NCBI GenBank assembly: GCA_964465665.1
Contig: CAYXKM010000019.1
Location: forward strand, 1 to 13,459
Length of the DNA stretch: 13,459 nucleotides
From: JAKEGN01 sp964465665
Lineage (GTDB): Bacteria > Pseudomonadota > Gammaproteobacteria > Steroidobacterales > Woeseiaceae
Direction: 5' to 3'
A program made the position numbers and the translations under genes. This document shows, piece by piece, positions 1-5,727 of the stretch. The notes beneath the pieces are model-generated. The model was given only the letters and a program-made list of their open reading frames with translations, ran no database searches and was not told where the DNA came from. Each line of letters starts with the position of its first letter. The stretch's first letter is position 1.

Positions 1-891
1 GAAATGATTGCCGGCGCGCGCGTCGAGGTGGCGCCGTACAAAAGGGCGCCTCACGACTTCGTGCTCTGGAAACCGTCGACGCCTGATTTGCCGGGATGGG
101 AGTCACCGTGGGGACGCGGCCGGCCGGGCTGGCATATCGAGTGTTCGGCAATGGCGGAAAAGCACCTGGGTACGACCATAGACATTCATGCCGGCGGGCA
201 GGACCTGGTGTTTCCGCATCACGAGAACGAACTGGCGCAGAGCGTCTGTGCGCACGCGGGCGCAGTGTTTGCACGCTACTGGCTGCACAACGGCTATCTC
301 AGCATCGACAACACCAAGATGTCCAAATCGCTGGGCAATGTATTGCTGGTGCACGAACTGATCAAAACGATCCCCGGAGAGGTCATTCGCCTCGCATTGC
401 TCAGCGCACACTACCGGCAACCTCTCGACTGGTCGGACGAAAGCCTGGAATCCGCGCGCCGAATGCTCGATCGACTGTATGGTGCAATCCGGGCGATCGA
501 CGTGCCGGCCGACCTGCGCCAGCGCACGGACGTTCCCGACGCGGTGATTTCTGCGCTGGAGGACGACCTGAATACACCCAAAGCGCTGGCCGAAATGTTC
601 AGCCTGGCGCGCGAACTCAACCGTTCATCCGACCCGATACAGAAGCAGAAACTGGCCGCATCGATACTCGCAGCCGGGGACCTTGTCGGTGTCCTGCAAA
701 GTGTTCCGGAGGATTGGTTCGCCGGTGCAGGCGCAATGCTGCCGGACGAGGTCGAAGCACTCATCGAGCAGCGCAACGCGGCGCGGGTGGCACGGGATTT
801 CCGCAAAGCAGACGAGCTGCGCGCGAAACTTACGGCCTCCGGAATCTCGATAGAGGACGGTCCTGGCGGTACTCGCTGGCGCCGAAGCTGA
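1..891 (+). CDS. cysS: Cysteinyl-tRNA synthetase, C-terminal part
   Basis: Class I aminoacyl-tRNA synthetase that charges tRNA-Cys with cysteine in the cytoplasm. The window opens inside the gene: 296 codons remain, and roughly the first 160 residues (with the HIGH-type signature and first zinc ligand) are missing compared with the about 460-residue family. Seen here, counting from the first codon in the window: the HIECSAM segment with zinc ligand Cys48, HAGGQDLVFPHHENE with ligands His73 and Glu77, and the ATP-binding KMSKS signature at 106-110. These spacings match the Escherichia coli enzyme. The rest is the helical anticodon-binding region, including a late KADELRAKL stretch typical of CysRS. 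The TGA stop shares its last base with the ATG of yidD (TGATG), so the two are probably translationally coupled. The identification is secure. Confidence 0.97.
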   Translation, partial: EMIAGARVEVAPYKRAPHDFVLWKPSTPDLPGWESPWGRGRPGWHIECSAMAEKHLGTTIDIHAGGQDLVFPHHENELAQSVCAHAGAVFARYWLHNGYLSIDNTKMSKSLGNVLLVHELIKTIPGEVIRLALLSAHYRQPLDWSDESLESARRMLDRLYGAIRAIDVPADLRQRTDVPDAVISALEDDLNTPKALAEMFSLARELNRSSDPIQKQKLAASILAAGDLVGVLQSVPEDWFAGAGAMLPDEVEALIEQRNAARVARDFRKADELRAKLTASGISIEDGPGGTRWRRS

Positions 892-1160
892 TGCTCGACG
901 TCATGGGAAAGCTGTTGTCATGGCCATTACTGGGCCTGGTATGGGTGTATCGCAAACTGATCTCGCCGATGCTCGGCGTGAACTGCCGCTTCGAACCCAG
1001 CTGCTCGACTTATGCGGAAGAGGCTTTGCGCCGCTACGGCGGCCTGCGTGGCGGGTGGCTGGCGCTGCGACGGATCAGCCGTTGTCACCCGTTCGGCGGA
1101 TCCGGCTACGATCCGGTTCCTGAGCTTCCGCACCGGGACCCGGATATTGAAGTTCGCTGA
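891..1160 (+). CDS. yidD: Membrane protein insertion efficiency factor YidD
   Basis: Small membrane-associated protein thought to help YidC/Sec insert inner-membrane proteins. The 89 residues carry the family pattern: a hydrophobic N-terminal helix (about 8-28), RKLISPMLGVNCRFEPSCSTYA at 21-42 (conserved ISP, C32, C38), and the C-terminal RRISRCHPFGGSGYDPVP at 60-77 with C65. The ATG at 891 overlaps the cysS stop by one base. A second in-frame ATG at 903 gives a start closer to most homologues (85 residues), so the exact start is uncertain by four residues. In many proteobacteria yidD sits between rnpA and yidC; here it follows cysS, away from that cluster. The following membrane-protein gene overlaps its 3' end. 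Confidence 0.95.
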   Translation: MLDVMGKLLSWPLLGLVWVYRKLISPMLGVNCRFEPSCSTYAEEALRRYGGLRGGWLALRRISRCHPFGGSGYDPVPELPHRDPDIEVR

Positions 1161-2205
1161 CCTTGCACGCGAGATTGCCTACCCGCTGACACAACCGGTG
1201 CTGGTGATGGCCATGTTTTTTTTCTCGGCGCTGCTGATACTGGCAACGCGGACGGGGCTCTATGGGCTGTTTCTACTGCTGCTGTTGCTGCCGGCTTATG
1301 CGCGCTACCTGCTCGCCATCCTGGAAGCACGGATACACGGCCGGCAACCGGAACCGCCGACCCTTGAAATGTTCAGCTTGGTTGGCAGCCTTTGGACGCT
1401 GTTTCCGCTGGTACCGGTGGCAGCGATCGTCTGGCTGGAATATTTCATCATCGGGGGGGCAGGTACGGCAGACGGGATGTACCGCGGGTGGATGATTGTT
1501 CTGCCGTGGCTCATATTCGTTCTGCTGATGCCCGCGTCGCTGACGATACTGACCATGACCCGCTCACCGATCGCCAGCATCAATCCATTGTCCGTTTACC
1601 GCGTCATACGCCGCAGCCTGCCGGCTTACCTTTGGATACCGCTGGTCATGCTCGCTGCATGCGCGGCCTATTACGGCTTGTCGGTCTCCGGCATTCCGTC
1701 GCTGTTGCTCGATCTGGGCGGGGGATACCTGCTGTTCCTCTTCTGCAACCTGACCGGCGCCATAATGCACAGGAGCGAGATGCACCTTGAAGGGGATATT
1801 CCCGAAGCAGCAGGAATCGATCAAGGGTCGCTGGAGGCGAAGCAGATTGCCGGGCGCAAGGCCGTCGCAAGTCACGCTTACGGATTCATCAGCCGGGGCA
1901 ATCGCGATGGCGGGCTGCGACACATCCGGGACCGGATCGATGCCGAAGCGGACGTCGACCAGGCATGGCAGTGGTTCTTCGATGAGATGATGCGCTGGGA
2001 ATCGAGCGATGCCGTGCTGCATTTCGCGCAGCCTTATCTCAGCCGCCTGTTGCGCCTCGATCAGGATGCAGCCGCCATTCGCGTGCTGACGCGCTGTCTG
2101 CATCGTAACCCCAGGTTCCGGCCTCTGGAACAGGATCGCGAGCTGCTCTTTCAGATGCTGACAACGCGGCATCGCAAGGACCTGCTGGCGCAGCTTGAAG
2201 GTTAG
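1147..2205 (+). CDS. Polytopic membrane protein with soluble helical C-terminal half, function unknown
   Basis: I do not recognise a named family. With the TTG start at 1147 it has 352 residues, starting MKFADLAREIAYPLTQP, and overlaps the last 14 bases of yidD. The next in-frame ATG (1207) would cut into the first hydrophobic helix, so the TTG is preferred although no clear Shine-Dalgarno sequence precedes it. About six hydrophobic segments are visible (near 16-35, 37-57, 80-102, 115-137, 160-180, 185-205), with a proline-rich loop between the second and third. From about 210 to the end the protein is hydrophilic and predicted mostly helical; residues 270-350 look like TPR-type helical hairpins (for example LLRLDQDAAAIRVLTRCLHR), suggesting a cytoplasmic protein-binding part. 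The body vaguely resembles DUF4013-type membrane proteins, but this is a guess. A run of eight T at 1216-1223 and seven G at 1453-1459 lie in the coding frame, which stays open. Confidence 0.82.
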   Translation: MKFADLAREIAYPLTQPVLVMAMFFFSALLILATRTGLYGLFLLLLLLPAYARYLLAILEARIHGRQPEPPTLEMFSLVGSLWTLFPLVPVAAIVWLEYFIIGGAGTADGMYRGWMIVLPWLIFVLLMPASLTILTMTRSPIASINPLSVYRVIRRSLPAYLWIPLVMLAACAAYYGLSVSGIPSLLLDLGGGYLLFLFCNLTGAIMHRSEMHLEGDIPEAAGIDQGSLEAKQIAGRKAVASHAYGFISRGNRDGGLRHIRDRIDAEADVDQAWQWFFDEMMRWESSDAVLHFAQPYLSRLLRLDQDAAAIRVLTRCLHRNPRFRPLEQDRELLFQMLTTRHRKDLLAQLEG

Positions 2206-2217
2206 CCGGTAACCCTT

Positions 2218-2241
2218 GCAGGCTGTTGAAAAACAGCCTGC
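2218..2241. terminator. Hairpin between convergent genes, possible bidirectional terminator
   Basis: GCAGGCTGTT, loop GAAA, AACAGCCTGC: a perfect 10-bp stem lying 13 bases after the stop of the membrane-protein gene and touching the last base of the stop codon of the convergent MerC-domain gene. Position between convergent genes fits transcription termination or mRNA 3'-end protection in both directions. Neither side is followed by a clear T tract, so a classic intrinsic terminator is not proven. Confidence 0.5.
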
Positions 2242-2648
2242 TAGCGAACGAGGGGCCGCCGCGGCAGGTGCCGGGACAGGCGGCTGTTGCAGAAGTGGGT
2301 CACCGCCAATATCAACGCGGCGACGACGGTGAACAGCCGGTCGGCAATAAGACCGAGATGGTCGTGCACGACCGTTGCACCGGCAAGAAGCAGCACCATG
2401 CCCGCCGCGCCGCCCCACGCCACGGCAATCGAACCATGGCGCCGGTAGCCAAGCGCAAGGGCAAGCATGCTGACGGGCAGGACAAGCAGCAACATTTGCA
2501 GGTGAAAATGCGAGTTGCCGAATTGGCCGACTAACGGCAGGGCCCCGACTATGAACGGCAGCGCAAGGCAATGCAGCAGGCACAGCCCGGACAAGGCGGC
2601 GGCGGTACGGTCCAGTGCCGAATGTCCCTGTGTCTGGCTGTTATCCAT
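2241..2648 (-). CDS. MerC-domain integral membrane protein
   Basis: A 135-residue inner-membrane protein with about four hydrophobic helices (roughly 15-36, 49-68, 74-95, 100-120). The MerC-type signature is the first helix with Cys23-Leu-Leu-His26-Cys27 (GLCLLHCLALPF), a CxxHC metal-binding motif. Other potential ligands are H47 and H49, H95 and H97, and H118/C120 near the end. In mer operons MerC carries Hg(II) inward, but stand-alone CxxHC homologues without merR, merA or merT nearby, as here, are common and may handle another metal. The start at 2648 (MDNSQT) is chosen because upstream ATGs would run through the promoter region and give an atypical N-terminus; the ribosome site is weak. 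It is convergent with the upstream membrane-protein gene and divergent from the Trm112-like gene. The Zur-like palindrome upstream suggests control by zinc, an inference. Confidence 0.85.
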   Translation of the reverse strand: MDNSQTQGHSALDRTAAALSGLCLLHCLALPFIVGALPLVGQFGNSHFHLQMLLLVLPVSMLALALGYRRHGSIAVAWGGAAGMVLLLAGATVVHDHLGLIADRLFTVVAALILAVTHFCNSRLSRHLPRRPLVR

Positions 2649-2705
2649 AAATGCTTGCCGTAAGATGGCCGTAGCCATCAACGGCCACGGTTTCGTATCC
2701 TGGAA

Positions 2706-2723
2706 TTCATGGTATAACATAAC
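2706..2723. promoter_or_regulatory. Zur/Fur-like palindrome in a divergent promoter region
   Basis: The core ATGGTATAACAT (2709-2720) is an inverted repeat with one mismatched pair. Read on the minus strand, the site is GTTATGTTATACCATGAA, which agrees at 15 of 18 positions with an idealised GTTATGTTATAACATAAC of the gammaproteobacterial Zur type as I remember it. It lies 58-75 bases upstream of the MerC-domain start and 59-76 bases before the Trm112-like start, in the most AT-rich stretch of the window. It overlaps TATAAC (plus strand, 2713-2718) and TATACC (minus strand), either of which could be a -10 element. The -35 boxes are poor (TTGCGC with a 15-base spacer for the minus strand). Regulator identity is inferred. 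Confidence 0.35.
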
Positions 2724-2781
2724 AAAATGCTGCGCAAGTTATTGATGAACAAACAAAGCCAGGTCAAAGCGCGTGACTGCC

Positions 2782-3042
2782 ATGGATAAGCGACTGCTGG
2801 CGATACTCTGCTGCCCCATAAGCCACAAGGGCCTGGTCCGCGCTGGCGCCGACGAACTCCGCCGGATCAATACCGCCATCGCCGATGGTCGCCTTGCCAA
2901 TGACGGTGGAGTGGTCCTGACGGAAGCCTTGCTGGAAGCACTGGTTACCGATGACGGCAAACGCATGTACCCGGTTGCCGACGGCATTCCGGTGTTGCTG
3001 GCGGACGAATCGGTGGCGCTGGACCAGCTGGAGGATGCGTAG
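2782..3042 (+). CDS. Trm112 family protein
   Basis: An 86-residue protein of the Trm112/YcaR type. It begins MDKRLLAILCCPISHKG and ends with the family hallmark YPVADGIPVLLADE (residues 63-76). Eukaryotic Trm112 activates several methyltransferases; bacterial members are poorly understood small cytoplasmic proteins. Many members carry a zinc-binding CPxC pair, but here the second cysteine is Ser14 (C10-C11-P-I-S), so a four-cysteine site is absent. A central insert at about 22-58 makes it longer than the about 60-residue E. coli YcaR, as in some other gammaproteobacterial members. The ATG at 2782 fits the family N-terminus; an in-frame GTG at 2773 with AGG nine bases upstream is an alternative adding three residues. 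It is divergent from the MerC-domain gene and stands alone, 111 bases before holA. Confidence 0.88.
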   Translation: MDKRLLAILCCPISHKGLVRAGADELRRINTAIADGRLANDGGVVLTEALLEALVTDDGKRMYPVADGIPVLLADESVALDQLEDA

Positions 3043-3076
3043 TTGCGGGCGGCTGGTTGGCTGCAGGTACCCGCTG

Positions 3077-3082
3077 TATGAT
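3077..3082 (+). promoter_or_regulatory. Possible -10 box for the holA operon
   Basis: TATGAT lies 71 bases before the holA start in the only sizeable gap ahead of the nine-gene run. The TTGGCT at 3057-3062 is the best -35 look-alike, but the 14-base spacer is too short for a good sigma-70 promoter; TGGTTG at 3055-3060 gives 16 bases and a poor match. Offered as a weak candidate only. Confidence 0.25.
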
Positions 3083-3123
3083 CTGAAGCAGATGAACCAT
3101 CCCGCTACCGCCCGATTGTTTCG

Positions 3124-3137
3124 GCTGGCCGGCCAGC
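3124..3137. other. GC-rich perfect palindrome ahead of holA
   Basis: GCTGGCCGGCCAGC is a perfect 14-base palindrome 16 bases upstream of the holA GTG, followed by TTCTTG. As RNA it could form a GCTGG/CCAGC stem with a CCGG loop. It might terminate readthrough from the Trm112-like gene, form a leader hairpin affecting holA translation, or be chance in GC-rich DNA. Confidence 0.25.
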
Positions 3138-3153
3138 TTCTTGTAATGAGCGC

Positions 3154-4173
3154 GTGAAAATACCGGCCAACCAGCTACCGACGCACCTCCGAAGTTCGCT
3201 CCTGCCGTGCTATCTGGTCAGCGGGGACGAGCCCCTGTTGGTACAGGAGGCAACGGACGCCATACGGCAGAAAGCGCGAGATTCGGGCATGGGGACGCGC
3301 GAGCTTCACGTGGCCGAAGCCCGCTTCGACTGGGACGAACTGGGGAGCAGTGCCGCCAACCTGTCGCTGTTCGCCGATCGGCGCATCATCGAATTGCGTC
3401 TGCCGACCGGGAAACCCGGCAAAGACGGCAGTGAGGCAATAGTCGCGCTGATCGAGCGCACCGGCAGCGATCTGTTGTTGATCGTCAGTACGCCAAAACT
3501 CGACAAGGCAGCAAGCGCGGCGGCCTGGGTCAAATCGATGGACAGTCACGGCGCAGTTGTTCAGGTCTGGCCTGTCGGTGCCGCTGAACTGCCGCGATGG
3601 ATAGGTGAGCGCATGCGGCGCGTCGGGCTCGCACCGGATCGCGAAGCAATACGGTTGCTCGCCGACAGGGTCGAAGGCAACTTGCTGGCCGCGCAACAGG
3701 AAATCGACAAGCTGAGGCTGTTGTGCGGAGAGGGAAAGATCGCGACAGCCGACATCGAGCAAGCCGTTGCGGACAGCAGCCGTTTCGATGTGTACAAACT
3801 GGTCGACGCAGCGGTCGCCGGTGACGCAGCCAGGGCCGTGCGTATCCTCGGTGCCGTGCGCGTCGAAGGCATGGAGCCGGTCATAGTCGTTTGGGCGCTG
3901 AGCCGGGAACTGCGAACTCTCGCGCAACTCGCCGACAACGTGAAGCGCGGAGCAAACTTAAGCAGCGCGCTGCAAAAAGCCGGAGTGTGGCGAAACAGGG
4001 AGGGACTGATCAGGTCCTGCATTGGCCGGCATCGACCTGCTGATTTCTATCGCCTGCTGAAACTCGCGAGACTTGCCGATGCAGCGGCCAAGGGTCAATC
4101 CGGTGATGACCCGTGGTCGCTGGCAACCGATATCGTCGTCGGCCTGTCCCGCGGCATGCAAAGCGCAGCATGA
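3154..4173 (+). CDS. holA: DNA polymerase III subunit delta
   Basis: Clamp-loader subunit that opens the beta sliding clamp so it can be placed on DNA at the replisome. The 339 residues match the usual length (E. coli 343). The N-terminal AAA+-like domain carries YLVSGDEPLLVQEATDAIR (20-38), the segment LFADRRIIELRLPTGKPG and the conserved EGNLLAAQQEIDKLRLL stretch; the C-terminal half is the helical collar domain (about 215-335). Translation is assigned to a GTG at 3154 because the protein then starts MKIPANQLPTHLRS like its homologues and nothing earlier is in frame without entering the palindrome. No strong Shine-Dalgarno sequence is seen. In most gammaproteobacteria leuS and lptE precede holA; here they do not. 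It is the first gene of the long run and is followed after 37 bases by nadD. Confidence 0.96.
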   Translation: MKIPANQLPTHLRSSLLPCYLVSGDEPLLVQEATDAIRQKARDSGMGTRELHVAEARFDWDELGSSAANLSLFADRRIIELRLPTGKPGKDGSEAIVALIERTGSDLLLIVSTPKLDKAASAAAWVKSMDSHGAVVQVWPVGAAELPRWIGERMRRVGLAPDREAIRLLADRVEGNLLAAQQEIDKLRLLCGEGKIATADIEQAVADSSRFDVYKLVDAAVAGDAARAVRILGAVRVEGMEPVIVVWALSRELRTLAQLADNVKRGANLSSALQKAGVWRNREGLIRSCIGRHRPADFYRLLKLARLADAAAKGQSGDDPWSLATDIVVGLSRGMQSAA

Positions 4174-4214
4174 CGATAATTCCCGACGACGCAGAACGCG
4201 GAGTGCAGCCTTGA
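4170..4214 (+). other. Possible 14-codon bridging ORF between holA and nadD
   Basis: An open frame reading MTIIPDDAERGVQP fills the holA-nadD gap exactly. Its ATG overlaps the holA stop (ATGA, 4170-4173) and its TGA overlaps the TTG start assigned to nadD (TTGA, 4211-4214). The arrangement would pass ribosomes from holA to nadD by termination and reinitiation. The peptide has no recognisable function and the frame could be chance. Confidence 0.25.
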
Positions 4215-4873
4215 GTTCGATGGGCGTCTTCGGCGGGACTTTCGATCCTATCCACTATGGACACCTGCGCACGGCATTCGAGATGCTGCAGGCATTGCGT
4301 TTTGATGAAGTGCGCTTTATGCCCTGTGGCAATCCGCCGCACCGGCCGATGCCGCATGCCCCGGCGTCATTGCGGCTGAAAATGGTGCAGGTTGCCACAC
4401 GCGGTCAGCGCGGCTTCGTCGTCGACGATCGCGAGCTGCAGCGGGACGGCCCATCGTATTCTGTCGATACACTGGCGGCGTTGCGGGGCGAGCATCCGTT
4501 GTGGCCGCTGGCGCTGATCATTGGCATGGATGCGTTTCTCGGATTGCCAAAATGGTATCAGTGGCGAGAAATTCTTGAGCTGGCGCACATCGTTGTCGCA
4601 CACAGGCCCGGCTGGCGAGCGCCGGATATGGGTCCGCTCGGAGAATTGCTGGCGGATCGCGGCACGCACCGCATAGGTGATCTGCATCAGGCCAAGGCAG
4701 GATTCATCTTCATCCACGATGTCACGCAACTTGAAATTTCATCGACAGAAATTCGCGAGCTGGTAGCCGCCGGCCGCGATCCGCGCTTCCTCATGCCGGA
4801 CAGCGTACGTGAGGTCATTGAGCAGAGCAGCTGTTACGCCGCCCCCGCCGATGGTGAGCGAGAACCGGATTGA
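4211..4873 (+). CDS. nadD: Nicotinate-nucleotide adenylyltransferase
   Basis: Transfers AMP from ATP to nicotinate mononucleotide, giving deamido-NAD in the de novo and Preiss-Handler routes to NAD in the cytoplasm. The 220 residues (E. coli 213) carry the nucleotidyltransferase motif GGTFDPIHYGHLR (8-20) with H15-x-G-H18, the PSYSVDTL motif at 81-88, GMDAFLGLPKW near 105-115, and ISSTEIR at 176-182. The start is read as TTG at 4211 because GGAG lies seven bases upstream (4200-4203) and MSSMGVFGGTFDP fits the family. The ATG at 4220 would lose only three residues but sits too far from that site. It lies between holA and rsfS, the usual order. Confidence 0.95.
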   Translation: MSSMGVFGGTFDPIHYGHLRTAFEMLQALRFDEVRFMPCGNPPHRPMPHAPASLRLKMVQVATRGQRGFVVDDRELQRDGPSYSVDTLAALRGEHPLWPLALIIGMDAFLGLPKWYQWREILELAHIVVAHRPGWRAPDMGPLGELLADRGTHRIGDLHQAKAGFIFIHDVTQLEISSTEIRELVAAGRDPRFLMPDSVREVIEQSSCYAAPADGEREPD

Positions 4874-4885
4874 CAGGATTTTTTT

Positions 4886-4906
4886 ATGAAACGGAAAGCT
4901 GAATGA
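4886..4906 (+). other. Possible leader minigene before rsfS
   Basis: ATG AAA CGG AAA GCT GAA TGA encodes the hexapeptide MKRKAE. It has its own AGGA seven bases upstream (4875-4878, across a run of seven T), and its stop overlaps the rsfS start codon as ATGA. A ribosome finishing it would sit on the rsfS start. It could tune rsfS output or be a chance frame; no homologue can be named. Confidence 0.25.
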
Positions 4907-5256
4907 AAAGTGAAAAGTTATGCAAGCTGGTGGTCGGTGCACTCGAGGACGTGAAAGCCAGGGACATTGTTGTACTCGACGTGCGCAGGATGACTACGGT
5001 CACGGACTACATGATCGTTGCCAGTGGCACATCGGTCCGGCACGTCAAGGCCCTCGCGGATGCCGTCGCGGACAAAACCCGTGAGGCCGGGCACCGGCCT
5101 TCGGGCATCGAAGGCGAGGAGGGCAGCGAATGGGTCTTGCTCGACCTGCAGGACGTGCTGGTCCACGTCATGCTGCCGCGGGCGCGCGAATTCTACAACC
5201 TGGAAAAGCTCTGGTCGCCGAGTCTCGCCATTGACGTCGCTGCAAAAGACAGGTGA
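4903..5256 (+). CDS. rsfS: Ribosome silencing factor RsfS (Iojap family)
   Basis: Binds protein uL14 on the large ribosomal subunit and blocks joining of the subunits, lowering translation in poor conditions. The 117 residues contain the Iojap/DUF143 core: DIVVLDVRRMTTVTDYMIVA at 21-40, SGTSVRHVKALAD at 41-53, and the tail motif GSEWVLLDLQDVLVHVML (74-91) followed by REFYNLEKLW at 95-104. It is about ten residues longer than the E. coli protein, the extra length lying at the C-terminus. The ATG at 4903 has GGAAAG four bases upstream. It lies 29 bases after nadD and three bases before rlmH, both of which are its standard neighbours, linking ribosome dormancy and 23S rRNA modification. Confidence 0.96.
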   Translation: MKSEKLCKLVVGALEDVKARDIVVLDVRRMTTVTDYMIVASGTSVRHVKALADAVADKTREAGHRPSGIEGEEGSEWVLLDLQDVLVHVMLPRAREFYNLEKLWSPSLAIDVAAKDR

Positions 5257-5259
5257 TGT

Positions 5260-5727
5260 GTGCACATTCGCCTCATTGCGGTCGGTGATCGACAGCCGTC
5301 CTGGGTCGATGCGGCCTTTGACGACTATATCGGACGGCTGCCGAAACATTGGCGCTTTGCCTTGCACACGGTGCCGGTTGCCAAACGAGGCAAATCCAAT
5401 GCAGCGACGGCCGTTGCTGCCGAACAGCAGGGTATCCTTTCCGGCCTGAAGTCGGACGATCTGGTTGTACTGCTCGATGAACACGGCGAGGGGACCGCCA
5501 GCCGCGAATTTGCGGCCCGACTTGACGCCTGGCTGGCAGCGGGCCGCGACCTATGTTTCATTATCGGCGGACCGGACGGTGTCGGCGGGGAAGTCCGCAA
5601 CCGCGCGAATTTCTGCTGGTCGCTGTCGCGTCTGACGCTGCCCCACGGCATGGCGCGTGTGTTGTTCGCCGAACAGCTCTATCGTGCCTGGTCGATCGCC
5701 AACGGACATCCCTATCATCGTGAGTGA
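5260..5727 (+). CDS. rlmH: 23S rRNA (pseudouridine(1915)-N3)-methyltransferase
   Basis: SPOUT-class methyltransferase that places a methyl group from S-adenosylmethionine on N3 of pseudouridine 1915 in helix 69 of 23S rRNA, acting on the whole 70S ribosome. At 155 residues it has exactly the E. coli length. Visible family marks are MHIRLIAVGDRQPSW at the N-terminus, LVVLLDEHGE at 68-77, the cofactor knot FIIGGPDGVGGEVRNRA (100-116), LSRLTLPHGMARVLFAEQLYRAW (122-144) and the C-terminal NGHPYHRE. The start is GTG at 5260, six bases after AGG that overlaps the rsfS stop region. The stop overlaps the maf start by eight bases. Confidence 0.96.
   Translation: MHIRLIAVGDRQPSWVDAAFDDYIGRLPKHWRFALHTVPVAKRGKSNAATAVAAEQQGILSGLKSDDLVVLLDEHGEGTASREFAARLDAWLAAGRDLCFIIGGPDGVGGEVRNRANFCWSLSRLTLPHGMARVLFAEQLYRAWSIANGHPYHRE

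Noticed and set aside
96..890. Open frame running into yidD from far upstream
   Set aside because: The part before 891 is a +2 frame shadow of cysS; only the yidD part has family character.
1012..1146. Upstream extension of the membrane-protein frame
   Set aside because: It lies inside yidD in another frame, and its residues are shadow-like; the TTG at 1147 is preferred.
1564..2583. Long minus-strand open frame of 339 codons
   Set aside because: It is antisense to the membrane-protein gene and overlaps the MerC-domain gene out of frame; cysteine/proline/arginine-rich shadow with no family features.
3043..3153. Hidden small lptE or other gene before holA
   Set aside because: The gap is only 111 bases; no lipoprotein signal or meaningful frame was seen.
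3175..3927. Minus-strand open frame of 250 codons opposite holA
   Set aside because: Shadow of holA caused by GC-rich codon use; no recognisable motif, and holA is certain.
4870..4875. Perfect TTGACA -35 hexamer at the nadD end
   Set aside because: No -10 box at 15-19 bases downstream (the region reads GGAAAG and similar); it arises from the nadD stop context.
4879..4885. T7 run as programmed frameshift or terminator between nadD and rsfS
   Set aside because: nadD already ends at 4873 and no stable GC-rich stem precedes the T run.
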